This document shows, piece by piece, positions 28,497 to 39,150 of a stretch of 64,000 bases of DNA. The stretch covers positions 2,108,001 through 2,172,000 of the forward strand of contig NZ_PGFQ01000001.1 in the NCBI RefSeq assembly GCF_029870955.1. Direction: 5' to 3'. This DNA is from Sulfitobacter faviae. Its GTDB lineage: Bacteria; Pseudomonadota; Alphaproteobacteria; Rhodobacterales; Rhodobacteraceae. Both the position numbers and the translations under genes were made by a program. Every line of letters starts with the position of its first letter. Position 1 is the stretch's first letter. A model generated the notes under the pieces. It did not search any database. It saw only the letters and a program-made list of their open reading frames with translations, and had not been told where the DNA came from.

Positions 28497-29591
28497 TCAC
28501 GACAGGGCGGCGGCGAAATCGTCATAATCGAAATCGCGCACCATTCGGGTGGTTCCGTCCAACTCGCGCACCGCGATGCCGGGCATCTTCACGCCGTTGA
28601 ACCAGTTTTTCTTGACCATCGTGTAACCGGCAGCGTCCTGAAACGAGAGCCGGTCGCCGGCCTTCAGCGGCGCATCGAAGCGGAACTCGCCAAAGATATC
28701 GCCTGCAAGGCAGGATTTGCCGCAGATCATCCATTCGTGGTCGCCCGTGTCGGGGGCGATCTTGGCCGGTTCGCGGTAGATCAGCAGGTCGAGCATATGC
28801 GCCTCAATGGAGCTGTCGACGATGGCAAGGTTCTTACCGTTGTACATCGTGTCGAGCACGGTGACCTCAAGTGTCGCGGCCCCGGTGATCGCGGCCTCGC
28901 CGGGTTCCAGATAGACCTGCACACCAAAGCGGTCGGCAAAGGCTTTGAGCCGTAGCGCCAGTTCGTCGAGCGGGTAGCTCTCGCCGGTGAAATGGATGCC
29001 GCCGCCGAGGCTGATCCACTCCATCTTGTGCAGCACTGCGCCAAAGCGCTCATCTATCAGGGTCAGCATCTCGTCGAACCGCGCGAAGTCGTCGTTCTCG
29101 CAATTGTTGTGGAACATCAGCCCGCTGATCCGGTCGGCGACCGCGTCGATCGCTGCCGGATCATGCTCGCCCAGACGGCTGAAGGGGCGGGCGGGGTCGG
29201 CAAGGTCGAAGTCCGAGGTGGAAACGCCGGGGTTCACCCGCAGCCCGCGGATATGGCCCTGCGATTGCGCATCGAACTTGTCGAGCTGGCCGATGGAGTT
29301 GAAGATGATCTTGTCGGCATGGCCCAGCACCTCGTCGATCTCATGCTCGGCATAGGCCACCGAATAGGCGTGGGTCTCACCGGGGAATTTCTCGGCCCCC
29401 AGTCGCACCTCATAGAGCGACGAGGAGGTCGAGCCGTCCATATACTCGGACATGAAATCAAAGACCGACCATGTGGCGAAGCACTTCAGCGCCAGCAGGC
29501 AGCGCGCACCGGAAAGCGCGCGGAGGCGGGCGATCTTTTCCATATTGTCGCGGAGATTGGCCTTGTCGATCAGGTAATAGGGTGTCTGCAC
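28497..29591 (-). CDS. nspC: Carboxy(nor)spermidine decarboxylase
   Basis: A PLP fold III decarboxylase of 364 residues completing spermidine or norspermidine synthesis. It has TPYYLIDKANLRDNMEKIARL, the PLP lysine K36 in LLALKCFATWSVF, SLGGGIHFTGESYPLD and the C-terminal ICGKSCLAGDIFGEF with the conserved cysteine. No ATG fits, so I take the GTG at 29589-29591, which has AAAGG eight bases upstream and starts at the conserved QTPYYL. The synthase gene begins 20 bp after its stop, on the same strand, so decarboxylase is transcribed first. Confidence 0.9.
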   Translation of the reverse strand: MQTPYYLIDKANLRDNMEKIARLRALSGARCLLALKCFATWSVFDFMSEYMDGSTSSSLYEVRLGAEKFPGETHAYSVAYAEHEIDEVLGHADKIIFNSIGQLDKFDAQSQGHIRGLRVNPGVSTSDFDLADPARPFSRLGEHDPAAIDAVADRISGLMFHNNCENDDFARFDEMLTLIDERFGAVLHKMEWISLGGGIHFTGESYPLDELALRLKAFADRFGVQVYLEPGEAAITGAATLEVTVLDTMYNGKNLAIVDSSIEAHMLDLLIYREPAKIAPDTGDHEWMICGKSCLAGDIFGEFRFDAPLKAGDRLSFQDAAGYTMVKKNWFNGVKMPGIAVRELDGTTRMVRDFDYDDFAAALS

Positions 29592-29815
29592 GTCGAAAAC
29601 CTTTCTGCGCGGCCGGAGGGTAAGCTCCGGGAGGGAAAAGACCCACTGAATGTGCTGTCGTGGTTGGCCCCGCCGGGGGCATTTCCGGGGGCGCTTCGCA
29701 TATTTTGCGCAAGCAACGCAATTGTAAAAAACGCGCGGGCTGGGCTGCGCGCGCGTTTCTGTGGGGGTAACTGTAGCGCCGGGCGGGCAAAGGTCCACCG
29801 CCATGTGATTTTTGG

Positions 29816-31706
29816 TTAGCCCTGCGGGTAGCCGATGCCCCTCAGCGCCGTGCGGATTTCGTCCAAGATCGCCGGGTCGTCGATGGTTGCGGGGTCTTGA
29901 AATCCTCCCCATCGGCGATCTTCACCATCGTCGCGCGCAGGATCTTGCCCGAGCGGGTCTTGGGCAGGCGGTCGACCACCACGGCCTGTTTGAAGGCGGC
30001 TACGGGGCCGATCTGCTCGCGCATCCGGGTGACGCATTCGGCGACGATTTCCTCATGCGGGCGGTCGACACCCTTGGTCAGGCAGAGAAACCCGACCGGC
30101 ATCTGTCCTTTAAGCTCATCGCTGACCCCCACAACGGCGCATTCCGCCACATCGGGGTGCCCGGCTAAGACCTCTTCCATCGCGCCGGTCGAGAGGCGGT
30201 GGCCCGCGACGTTGATCACGTCATCGGTGCGCGCCATGATCCAGACATAGCCGTCCTCGTCGATCCGGCCTGCATCGCCGGTCTCATAATAGCCGGGGAA
30301 GGTGCTGAGGTAGGATTTGCGAAAGCGGTCTTCGGCGTTCCAGAGCCCCGGCAGGGTGCCGGGGGGCAGGGGCAGCTTGATGGCGATGGCGCCCAACTCT
30401 CCGGCGGGCAGGGGGCGCCGCGCTCATCCAAAATCTGCACGTCATAACCCGGCATCGGCACGGTTGGGGAGCCGACCTTGACCGGCAGCGCCTCAAGCCC
30501 TGCTGGATTCCCGACGATGGTATAGCCGGTCTCGGTCTGCCACCAGTGATCGTAGACCGGCTTGCCCAGTTTCTCCTGCGCCCATTCGACGGTATCGGGA
30601 TCGGCCCGCTCCCCAGCGAGATAGAGCGCACGCAGGCTCGACAGGTCGTATCTCTTGATCTCCTCGCCCTCGGGGTCTTCGCGTTTCACGGCGCGGATGG
30701 CGGTGGGGGCGGTAAAGAAGCTCGCCACGCCATGTTCCTCAATCACCCGCCAGAAGGTGCCCGCATCGGGCGTGCCCACGGGCTTGCCTTCGAATACGAC
30801 GGTGGTGTTCCCGGCGATCAGCGGCGCGTAGCAGATATAGCTGTGCCCCACGACCCAGCCCACGTCCGAGGCGGCCCAAAAGACCTCTCCCGGTTCGACG
30901 TTATAGACGTTTTTCATGGTCCAGTTCAGCGCCACCAGATGCCCCGCCGTGGGCCGCACCACGCCCTTGGGTGCGCCGGTGGTGCCGGATGTGTAGAGGA
31001 TATAGGCCGGGTGGTTCCCCTCCACAGGCACGCAGGGCGCCGGGCGCACGCCGTCTTGGGCGGCGTACCAATCGATGTCCCGCTCGGGGTTCAACTCACA
31101 GGGTTTCTGGCCGCGTTGCAGGATGATGCAGGTGTCGGGCTTGTGGCTGGCCTGTTCGATGGCTCCGTCAAGCAGCGGTTTGTAATCCACCACCCGCGAT
31201 GGCTCCACCCCGCAGGAGGCGGCGATGATCGCCTTGGGTTTGCAATCGTCGATCCGCACCGCCAATTCGCTAGAGGCGAAGCCGCCGAAGACCACGGAAT
31301 GAATCGCGCCGATGCGCGCGCAGGCCAGCATCGCCTCAACCGCTTCGGGGACCATGGGCATATAGATCACCACGCGGTCGCCCTTTTCCACGCCTTGAGC
31401 CACCAGCGCCCCGGCGAGCGAGGCGACATGGGCCTGCAACTCCCCATAGGTCAGGGTGGATTTGCTGCCGGTGATCGGGCTGTCATGGATAATCGCCACG
31501 CGTTTGCCGTTGCCTTGGTCGACATGGCGGTCGACGGCATTGTAGCAGGTGTTCACACTGGCATCCGCGAACCATTCGTAGATATGGTCGCCCCGGTCAA
31601 ACAGCGCGCGCGTCGGCGCGATATCCCAGTCGATCGCCTCGGCTTGCTCTAGCCAATAGGCTTCCGGGTCGGCCTTCCAGCGGTCGTAGGTGTCGCGATA
31701 TCCCAT
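29816..31706 (-). CDS. prpE: Propionyl-CoA synthetase-like AMP-forming ligase (two frameshifts)
   Basis: An acetyl/propionyl-CoA synthetase of about 630 residues when restored. It has MGYRDTYDRWKADPEAYWLEQA, the AMP-binding YILYTSGTTGAPKGVVR, HWWQTETGYTI, TGDAGRIDEDGYVWIMARTDDVINVAGHR and the acetylation/catalytic lysine in LPKTRSGKILR. PrpE-type members differ from Acs in the N-terminal region as seen here. Breaks: one missing base in the G run 30411-30415 (restores GAPLPAGELGAIAIKL) and one in 29891-29894 (restores FKTPATIDDPAILDEI and the true end GIGYPQG). Activates propionate, or possibly acetate. Confidence 0.87.
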
Positions 31707-31896
31707 GGTGTTCCTCCTCCTGTTGCGCTGTGCGGCAAACCCGCGGGCCGGGTATAGGTGCAGTGTCGCGCAATTATTTCCAGTCACTCTGGCCGCTTAG
31801 AAAGATTTCAGCAAGCGGAACGCTATTGTTCCTGTCAGTCGCGCCGCGTCATGCTAGATTGGGCGGAAATTCACTGTTTTTCCGGAGCCTGCCATT

Positions 31897-32658
31897 ATGC
31901 GTCTCGCCCTTTCTTTGCCTCTTGCATCCTGCCTTGCCATCGTTGCCGCGCTGCCTGCGGCGGCGCAGGACCGTAGCATCAACTTCGCCCTGCGCGGCGG
32001 TGTCGGGGCGGCGCCGGATTATCCGGGCGCCAGCAGCTATCGCGCGACGCCGGATTTGGCCTTCACCTTCGGTTCGCTGGAATGGGGCGGGCGCAAGATC
32101 GGCACCAACATTGGCGATACGCCCAAGACCGGTTTCGGCTTCACCGGCGCGTTCCGCTATCTGGGTGAGCGTGACAGTTCCGATCACGCGGAGCTTGCGG
32201 GGCTTGAGGATATCGACGCGGCGGTCGAACTGGGCTTTGGCGTGGTCTACCGCGAGGTGAACTGGCAGGTCTTCGGCAAGGTCCGCCGTGGCTTTGGCGG
32301 CCATGAAGGCGTGACCGGCGACATCGGTGCCGATGTGATCTTCCGCCCCGATGAGCGTTGGACCATCACCGCAGGCCCGCGTTTCAGCCTTGGCAACGAC
32401 ACCTATGCTGACACCTATTACGGCGTCGACACCGCCACCACGAACTTCGCCGCCTATGAGGCCGGTGGCGGTCTGCTGGGCGCGGGGGTCGAGGTCGAGG
32501 CGACCTACCGTTTGGATGACGCATGGGCGCTGGAAGGGGCCGTGGCCTATCAACGTCTGCTGAATGACGCCGCCGACAGCCCGATCACACAGGCCGGGTC
32601 AGAGGATCAATGGACCATGCGCATCGGCGTCAGCCGCGCCTTCACCTGGCGGTTCTAA
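31897..32658 (+). CDS. MipA/OmpV family outer-membrane protein
   Basis: A 253-residue protein with a cleavable signal (MRLALSLPLASCLAIVAALP, cut after AAA-Q) and an outer-membrane beta-barrel pattern: GGVGAAPDYPGASSYRATPDLAF, then alternating strands ending in Phe (SRAFTWRF). MipA/OmpV proteins scaffold or insert in the outer membrane. A GGAAC-N6-GTTCC palindrome lies about 65 bp upstream. Complete. Confidence 0.9.
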   Translation: MRLALSLPLASCLAIVAALPAAAQDRSINFALRGGVGAAPDYPGASSYRATPDLAFTFGSLEWGGRKIGTNIGDTPKTGFGFTGAFRYLGERDSSDHAELAGLEDIDAAVELGFGVVYREVNWQVFGKVRRGFGGHEGVTGDIGADVIFRPDERWTITAGPRFSLGNDTYADTYYGVDTATTNFAAYEAGGGLLGAGVEVEATYRLDDAWALEGAVAYQRLLNDAADSPITQAGSEDQWTMRIGVSRAFTWRF

Positions 32659-32799
32659 GCGGCTTCGCGCCGCCTTTCGGGGTGGCGCGATATTTACGAC
32701 ATCTTGGTCGAAAACGGATCAGCGCCGAAACACGACTTTGCCATGATGCCCATAGGCGCGGCATGATGCCAGCGCCGCTTGCATGCAAAGGGCCCGACC

Positions 32800-32910
32800 A
32801 TGGGTGACAAAATCGGCAATAAGAAGAAGCAAGCCAAGGCCGCGGCAAAACCCGCCGCCAAGGCCCCGTCCTCCGTCGCGGACATCAAGCCCGCCACGCC
32901 CCGCAAATAA
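32800..32910 (+). CDS. Small Lys/Ala-rich protein (36 aa)
   Basis: A 36-residue basic ORF: MGDKIGNKKKQAKAAAKPAAK then APSSVADIKPATPRK. AAAGGG lies eight bases before the ATG, and a perfect terminator starts 19 bp after the stop, so the transcription unit is well framed. It is short enough to be missed by gene finders. The composition recalls histone-tail-like or nucleic-acid-binding small proteins, but no function is known. Confidence 0.55.
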   Translation: MGDKIGNKKKQAKAAAKPAAKAPSSVADIKPATPRK

Positions 32911-32928
32911 CCCTAAATTCGACCATGT

Positions 32929-32958
32929 AACGCCGTCCCCGAAAGGGGGCGGCGTTTT
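32929..32958. terminator. Terminator between the small gene and the malic enzyme gene
   Basis: AACGCCGTCCCC (32929-32940), a GAAA tetraloop and GGGGGCGGCGTT (32945-32956), followed by TTTT. It can act for both convergent genes. Confidence 0.88.
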
Positions 32959-32967
32959 GCGCAGGCA

Positions 32968-35240
32968 TTAGCCGTAATGCGCGACCGGCGTGCCCGCGAT
33001 GGCGCCCACGTTCAGCAGCCCGCGCGCGGTGATCGAGGGCGACACGATATGCGCCCGGTTGCCCATCCCCATCAGGATCGGCCCGACTTCAAGCCCATCG
33101 CCCTTCATTTTCAGGATGTTGCGCACGCCCGAGGCAGCATCGGCATGGGCGAAGACCAGCACATTGGCGGCCCCTTCCATCCGGTTGCAGGGCAGCAGCC
33201 GCGCGCGCAGTTCGGCATCAAGCGCGGTGTCGATGTTCATCTCACCTTCGTAGACGAAATCATGGTTGCCCGCGTCGAGGATCTCCAGCGCCGCGCGCAG
33301 ACGTTTGCCCGATCCTTCGCCCTGATTGCCGAACTGGCTTTGTGAGCAGAGCGCCACTTTCGGCTCGATGCCAAAACGGCGGACGTGGCGGGCGGCCCCG
33401 ATGGCGATCTCGGCGATCTGTTCGGGGGTGGGGTGCAGGTTCACTTGGGTATCCGCGATGAAGAGCGGACCGTCTTCGAGGATCATCATCGACAGCGCGC
33501 CATGCGGGCGGAAACCGTCGCGGCCCAGCACTTGGTTGACGTAATTGAGGTGCCAGCCAAACTCGCCAAAGGTGCCGCAGATCAGGCTGTCGGCCTCACC
33601 ACGATGCACCATGACCGCGCCAATGGCGGTGGTGTTGGTGCGCATGATTGCCCGCGCGATGTCGGGGCTGACGCCGCGGCGGCACATCAGGCTGTGGTAG
33701 GTCTCCCAATAATCGCGGTAGCGGGGGTCGTTCTCGGGGTTCACCAGATCGACGTTTTGGCCCAGTTGCAGGTTCAGACCCGCCTTTTCGATGCGCCGTT
33801 CGATCACCTCGGGGCGGCCAATCAGAATGGGCCGTTCCACCGTTTCTTCGATGATCGCTTGCGCGGCGCGCAGCACGCGTTCGTCCTCGCCCTCGGCAAA
33901 GACCAGACGGCGGGGGAGGAGCGGGCGGATTCGAAGACCGGGCGCATGATCAGCGCGGATTTGAACACCGACCCGTCGAGTTTGCGTTTATAGGCGTCGA
34001 GGTCTTCGATAGGCCGCGCGGCCACGCCCGTCTCCATCGCGGCCTTGGCCACGGCGGAGGAGACGACGCCGATGAGGCGCGGATCGAAGGGTTTCGGGAT
34101 CAGATATTCAGCACCAAAAGTCAGCTGTTCGCCCTGATAGGCCGCTGCCGCCTCCGCGCTTGTCGTGGCGCGGGCGAGGGCGGCGATGCCGTCGATACAG
34201 GCGATCTTCATCTCGTCGTTGATCGTGGTCGCACCCACGTCCAGCGCACCCCGGAAGATGAAGGGGAAGCAGAGCACGTTGTTGACCTGATTGGGAAAAT
34301 CGCTGCGCCCTGTGGCGATGATCGCATCCGGTGCCACGGCGCGGGCCACATCGGGCAGGATTTCCGGCGTGGGGTTCGCCAGCGCAAAGATGATCGGGCG
34401 TTTGGCCATCTTCGCCACCATCTCGGGCGAGAGCACGCCGGGGCCGGAGAGGCCAAGGAAGAGGTCGGCCCCGTCGATCACATCATCCAGCGTGCGCAGG
34501 TCGGACTTCTGCGCATATTCGGCCTTGCTGGGGTTCATATCCTCGGTCCGGCCTTCATAGACCAGCCCGTTGATGTCGCAGAGCCAAACGTTCTCACGCT
34601 TTACGCCGAGTTTCAGCAGCATGTTGAGGCAGGCGATGCCCGCAGCCCCGCCGCCGGTGGAGACGATCTTGATGTCCTCGAAGCGCTTGCCCGCCACATG
34701 CAGCGCGTTCTTGGCGGCAGCGCCGACGACGATGGCGGTGCCGTGCTGGTCATCATGGAAAACGGGGATGTTCATCCGCTCGCGGCAGATCTTCTCGACC
34801 ACGAAACAGTCGGGGGCCCTGATGTCTTCGAGGTTGATCGCGCCAAAGCTCGGCTCCATCGCGCAGACGATCTCGGCCAGTTTCTCGGGGTCGGATTGAT
34901 CAAGCTCGATGTCAAAGCAGTCGATATTGGCGAATTTCTTGAAGAGCACGGCCTTGCCCTCCATCACCGGTTTCGAGGCCAGCGCGCCGATATTGCCCAG
35001 CCCCAGCACTGCCGTGCCATTGCTGACCACGGCCACCAGATTGCCGCGCGAGGTATAGCGCGCGGCGGTGTCGGGGTCGTTCTTGATTTCGATACAGGCC
35101 TCGGCCACGCCCGGTGAATAGGCCCGCGCCAGATCGCGGCCATTGGCCAGCGGTTTGGTCGCGCGGATCTCCAGTTTCCCGGGCCGGGGGTGTTCGTGGT
35201 AATCCAATGCAGCTTGGCGCAGGTTGGGGGTGTCGGACAT
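32968..35240 (-). CDS. NADP malic enzyme-phosphotransacetylase fusion protein (frameshifted)
   Basis: A long-form malic enzyme, about 757 residues restored, that decarboxylates malate to pyruvate. The N-terminal part has [40 protein letters not shown] (metal/substrate) and [16 protein letters not shown] (nucleotide fold). The C-terminal third is a phosphate acetyltransferase-like domain ([27 protein letters not shown]), thought to be regulatory in such fusions. One base is missing in the G run 33912-33916; restoring it gives [24 protein letters not shown]. Divergent from cdd. Confidence 0.93.
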
Positions 35241-35460
35241 CGTTTATGCTTCTCCCGAATAATGGTTTAGCGTTAAACTAATTTTCGCGCGCAAGCAAAG
35301 CGGCTTTTGGCGGGGGCGGTCTAGGTGCCGGATGGCTTTGCCCCAGCGTCGCCCTTGCAGGTCATTTTGCGCGGGCTTTAAGAGGCGATTGAGGGGACAT
35401 GTGGTTTTGCATCGCACAGGGCGGGGTAATTTTCTATAGTCCGAGAAAAGGGAGAGCCTA

Positions 35461-35853
35461 ATGACTGATTTGCGCGACGCGGCTGTGTTGGTGCGGGAAA
35501 ACGCCCATGCGCCCTATTCGAATTTCAAGGTCGGCGCGGCGATCCGCACCGCCTCGGGCGCGGTGTTCAGTGGCTGCAATGTCGAAAACGTCGCCTACCC
35601 GCAGGGCACCTGCGCCGAGGCGGGTGCGATTGCTGCCATGGTCGCAGCAGGCGAGCGTGAGATCGCCGAGGTCTATGTCGTGGCGGGCAGCGATATGCCC
35701 GTGACGCCCTGCGGCGGCTGCCGCCAGAAACTGGCGGAATTTTCGGGCGGGGATGTATCCGTGACCATGGCCACCGTGGCGGGCAAGGAACAGCAGACCA
35801 CCATGGGCGACTTGCTGCCGGGGGCCTTTGGCGCCGCCCACATGCAGGGTTAA
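35461..35853 (+). CDS. cdd: Cytidine deaminase
   Basis: A homotetrameric-type cytidine deaminase of 130 residues. The zinc site is clear: Cys51-Ala-Glu53 in GTCAEAGAIAAM and the second pair in TPCGGCRQKLAEF; APYSNFKVGAAI and GCNVENVAYPQG bind substrate. It is followed after 4 bp by deoA, then deoB and upp, a pyrimidine nucleoside salvage operon in which its product uridine or deoxyuridine is the next substrate. GGGAGAG precedes the ATG. Confidence 0.95.
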   Translation: MTDLRDAAVLVRENAHAPYSNFKVGAAIRTASGAVFSGCNVENVAYPQGTCAEAGAIAAMVAAGEREIAEVYVVAGSDMPVTPCGGCRQKLAEFSGGDVSVTMATVAGKEQQTTMGDLLPGAFGAAHMQG

Positions 35854-35857
35854 CCGC

Positions 35858-37162
35858 ATGAGCGCGCGGGACATTCTGGCGCGGCTGCGCCATGGTGAGG
35901 CATTGGATGCAGAGGCGCTGACCTGGATAGCCGGGGCGCTGGCCGATGGCCGTGTCAGTGACGCGCAGGCCGGGGCCTTTGCCATGGGCATTTGCCTTAA
36001 TGGCTTGGACCAGCCGGGCCGCGTGGCGCTGACCCTTGCGATGCGCGATTCGGGGCAGGTGTTGGACTGGGACTTGGAGGGCCCCGTGCTCGACAAACAT
36101 TCGACCGGCGGGGTGGGCGATTGCGTCTCATTGATCCTCGCCCCCGCGCTGGCCGCCTGCGGGGCCTATGTGCCGATGATCTCGGGCCGGGGGCTGGGGC
36201 ATACGGGCGGCACGCTCGACAAGCTTGAGGCGATCCCCGGCGTCAGCACGCAGTTGGAAGAGGCGCGGTTTCGCGCGGTGGTGCGGGAGGTGGGTTGCGC
36301 CATCGTCAGCGCCAGTGGCGACATCGCCCCGGCGGATCGGCGGCTTTATGCGGTGCGGGATGTGACCTCGACCGTGGATTCGCTCGACCTGATCACCGCG
36401 TCGATCCTGTCGAAAAAGCTCGCCGCCGGGCTGGATGGGCTGGTGCTTGACGTGAAGGTCGGCTCGGGCGCGTTTATGAAGGAGCTCGCGCAGGCGCGTG
36501 CCTTGGCCGAAGCGCTGAGCGGCACCGCCACGGCGGCGGGCTGCCCGACGACGGCGGTGATCAGTGACATGAACCAGCCGCTGGTGCCGAGCCTTGGCAA
36601 CGCGCTGGAGGTGGCCGAGGTGATGCGGGTGCTGACCGGGGCGGTGACGGGGCCGATCCTTGATGTGACGGCTGAATTGGGTGGCGGGCTTCTTGCCAAT
36701 GGCGGTCTGGCCGCGACGGCTGAGGCGGGGGCCGAAGCCCTGCGCACGGCGGTCCGCGATGGCCGCGCGTTGGAGCGTTTCACCCGGATGCTCAGCGCCA
36801 TGGGCGCACCTGCCGATTTCGCCGAAAACTGGGAGCGTATTCTGCCCAAAGCCCCCGTGATCCGCGCGGTCCCCGCGCCGCGCGGCGGCTACGTAAGCGC
36901 GATCGACGGCGCGGCACTCGGCATGGCGGTGGTCAATCTCGGCGGGGGCCGGGTGGTCGAGGCAGACCAGATCGACCCGGCGGTGGGCCTGTCGCAGGTG
37001 CGGCGCTTGGGCGAAGAGGTCCGCGCCGGCGCGCCTTTGGCCACGATCCACGCGGCGGGAGAGGCGGCTGCGGATGCGGCAGAGGCGGCGGTTCTGGCGG
37101 CGATCACGCTAGGGGACAGGGCGGTTGAAGCGCCGGATTTGATCTTGGAAAGGATCGGCTGA
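35858..37162 (+). CDS. deoA: Thymidine phosphorylase DeoA
   Basis: DeoA splits thymidine/deoxyuridine to the base and deoxyribose 1-phosphate. The 434-residue protein has [39 protein letters not shown] (phosphate and Lys), [21 protein letters not shown] and [10 protein letters not shown]. The start at 35858 lies 4 bp after the cdd stop; the stop shares a base with the deoB ATG. It produces the substrate of DeoB, so the genes form a linear pathway. Confidence 0.95.
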   Translation: MSARDILARLRHGEALDAEALTWIAGALADGRVSDAQAGAFAMGICLNGLDQPGRVALTLAMRDSGQVLDWDLEGPVLDKHSTGGVGDCVSLILAPALAACGAYVPMISGRGLGHTGGTLDKLEAIPGVSTQLEEARFRAVVREVGCAIVSASGDIAPADRRLYAVRDVTSTVDSLDLITASILSKKLAAGLDGLVLDVKVGSGAFMKELAQARALAEALSGTATAAGCPTTAVISDMNQPLVPSLGNALEVAEVMRVLTGAVTGPILDVTAELGGGLLANGGLAATAEAGAEALRTAVRDGRALERFTRMLSAMGAPADFAENWERILPKAPVIRAVPAPRGGYVSAIDGAALGMAVVNLGGGRVVEADQIDPAVGLSQVRRLGEEVRAGAPLATIHAAGEAAADAAEAAVLAAITLGDRAVEAPDLILERIG

Positions 37163-38351
37163 TGGGACGTGCATTCTTGGTCGTGATCGATTCCGTGGGC
37201 ATCGGCGGGGCGCCGGACGCGGGGGCGTTCTTTAACGGCGACCTGCCCGATACCGGGGCCAATACGCTGGGCCATATCGCGCAGGCCTGTGCCGCGGGAG
37301 AGGCCGAAGAGGGGCGCAGCGGGCCGCTGGCGCTGCCCAAACTCGACCGGTTGGGTCTGGGTGTCGCGCTGAAGCTCGCCAGCGGGATGGAGGCGCCGGG
37401 GCTGGGTGCTGCGCCCGAAGGCCGCTGGGGCGCTGCGACGGAGGTTTCGCAGGGCAAAGACACCCCCTCGGGCCATTGGGAATTGGCCGGGTTGCCGGTG
37501 CCTTGGGCATGGCATTACTTCCCGGATGAGACCCCCGCCTTTCCCGCAGACCTGACCGCAGAGGTCGCGCGGCTGGCGGGCACCGATGGCATCTTGGGCA
37601 ACTGCCACGCTTCTGGCACGGCGATCATCGAACGGCTGGGGGCGGAGCATTGCGAAAGCGGCTGGCCGATCTGCTATACTTCTGCCGACAGCGTGTTCCA
37701 GATCGCCGCCCATGAAGAGACCTTTGGCCTCGACCGCCTTTTGAAGCTTTGCCAAGACATCGCGCCCCGCCTGCATGAGATGAAGGTGGGGCGTGTCATC
37801 GCGCGGCCCTTCACCGGGGAAGTGGGCGCCTTTGAGCGCACCGCGAACCGGCGCGACTATGCCATCACGCCGCCCAAACCGGTGCTGACCAACTGGGTGC
37901 AGAACGCCGGGGGCGGGTCTATGCGGTGGGCAAGATCGGCGATATTTTCACCATGCAGGGCATCGACGAGCTGCGCAAAGGGCCGGATGCCAAGCTGATG
38001 GATCATCTGCATGATCTGGTGGGTGAAGCCGAAGAGGGCAGCCTGACCTTCGCCAATTTCGTGGAGTTCGACAGTCTTTACGGCCACCGCCGCGATGTGT
38101 CGGGCTATGCCCGGGCGCTGGAGTGGTTCGACGCCGAGATCGGCAAGGTGATCGCGGCGCTGGGGGAGGGCGACATGCTGGTGGTGACGGCGGACCATGG
38201 CAATGATCCGACATGGGCGGGCAGCGATCACACCCGCGAAAGGGTGCCGGTGCTGGTCGCCGGGACCGGGGCGGGGGCGTTGGGGCAGATCGGCTTTACC
38301 GATGTCGCAGCTCTCGTCGCCGGGCATCTGGGGGTAGAGGTGCCGCAGTAG
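37162..38351 (+). CDS. deoB: Phosphopentomutase DeoB (frameshifted)
   Basis: Converts deoxyribose 1-phosphate to the 5-phosphate for DeoC. Restored length is 396 residues. It has [20 protein letters not shown] (metal Asp), [25 protein letters not shown], and in the second half [24 protein letters not shown], all of the alkaline-phosphatase superfamily mutase. One base is missing in the G run 37909-37913; adding it gives [21 protein letters not shown]. The stop is followed by upp after 70 bp. Likely intact in the organism. Confidence 0.93.
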
Positions 38352-38421
38352 CCGCGCAGCCTTTGCTTGCGAGCGGGGCGCTTGTGCGGCTAGAAGCAGG
38401 GCAAATAAAGGAGCCTGCCGC

Positions 38422-39063
38422 ATGACCGATACCCCCAATCACCTGACGATCGTCGACCATCCGCTGGTGCAGCACAAGCTGACCATCATGCGCGACAAAG
38501 CCACCTCGACCGCCGTCTTCCGGCAGTTGCTGCGCGAGATTAGCCAGCTTTTGGCCTATGAGGTGACGCGCGGCCTGCCGATGACGACCAAACGGGTCGA
38601 GACCCCGATGCAAGAGATGGACGCGCCAACGCTCGACGGCAAGAAGCTGGCGCTGATCTCGATCCTGCGGGCGGGCAACGGGCTGATGGATGGGGTGCTC
38701 GAATTGATCCCCTCGGCGCGGGTCGGCTTTGTCGGTCTCTACCGTGACGAAGAGACCCTTCAGCCGGTGCAGTATTACTTCAAAGTGCCTGAGGCGATGG
38801 AAGATCGCCTCGTCATTGCCGTAGACCCGATGCTGGCCACCGGCAACTCTTCGGTCGCGGCGATCAACCTGCTGAAAGAGGCAGGCGCCACCAATATCAT
38901 TTTCCTCTGCCTGCTGGCCTCGCCCGAGGGGGTCGCTACGATGAAAGCCGCGCATCCGGACGTGCGCATCGTCACGGCCTCGCTGGACGAGTCCCTCAAC
39001 GAGAAGGGCTATATCATCCCCGGTTTGGGCGACGCGGGTGACCGGATGTTCGGCACCAAGTGA
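38422..39063 (+). CDS. upp: Uracil phosphoribosyltransferase
   Basis: Recovers uracil as UMP with PRPP. The 213-residue protein has [51 protein letters not shown], the PRPP motif [14 protein letters not shown] and the C-terminal [13 protein letters not shown]. The ATG has AAAGGAG upstream. Final gene of the salvage cluster cdd-deoA-deoB-upp. Confidence 0.96.
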   Translation: MTDTPNHLTIVDHPLVQHKLTIMRDKATSTAVFRQLLREISQLLAYEVTRGLPMTTKRVETPMQEMDAPTLDGKKLALISILRAGNGLMDGVLELIPSARVGFVGLYRDEETLQPVQYYFKVPEAMEDRLVIAVDPMLATGNSSVAAINLLKEAGATNIIFLCLLASPEGVATMKAAHPDVRIVTASLDESLNEKGYIIPGLGDAGDRMFGTK

Positions 39064-39150
39064 TCGGGTAAGTTTCGCTAATCGGCGCGCGGTGCTTTAC
39101 TCAGGCCGCGCGCTGATGCATCGTTCTACCAGATAGTGTGGGGGCATTAG

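Noticed and set aside
31817..31832. GGAAC-N6-GTTCC upstream of the MipA gene as an EcfG promoter.
   Set aside because: The GGAAC has no CGTT at 16-17 bp, so the promoter reading fails; it is at most an unproven palindrome.
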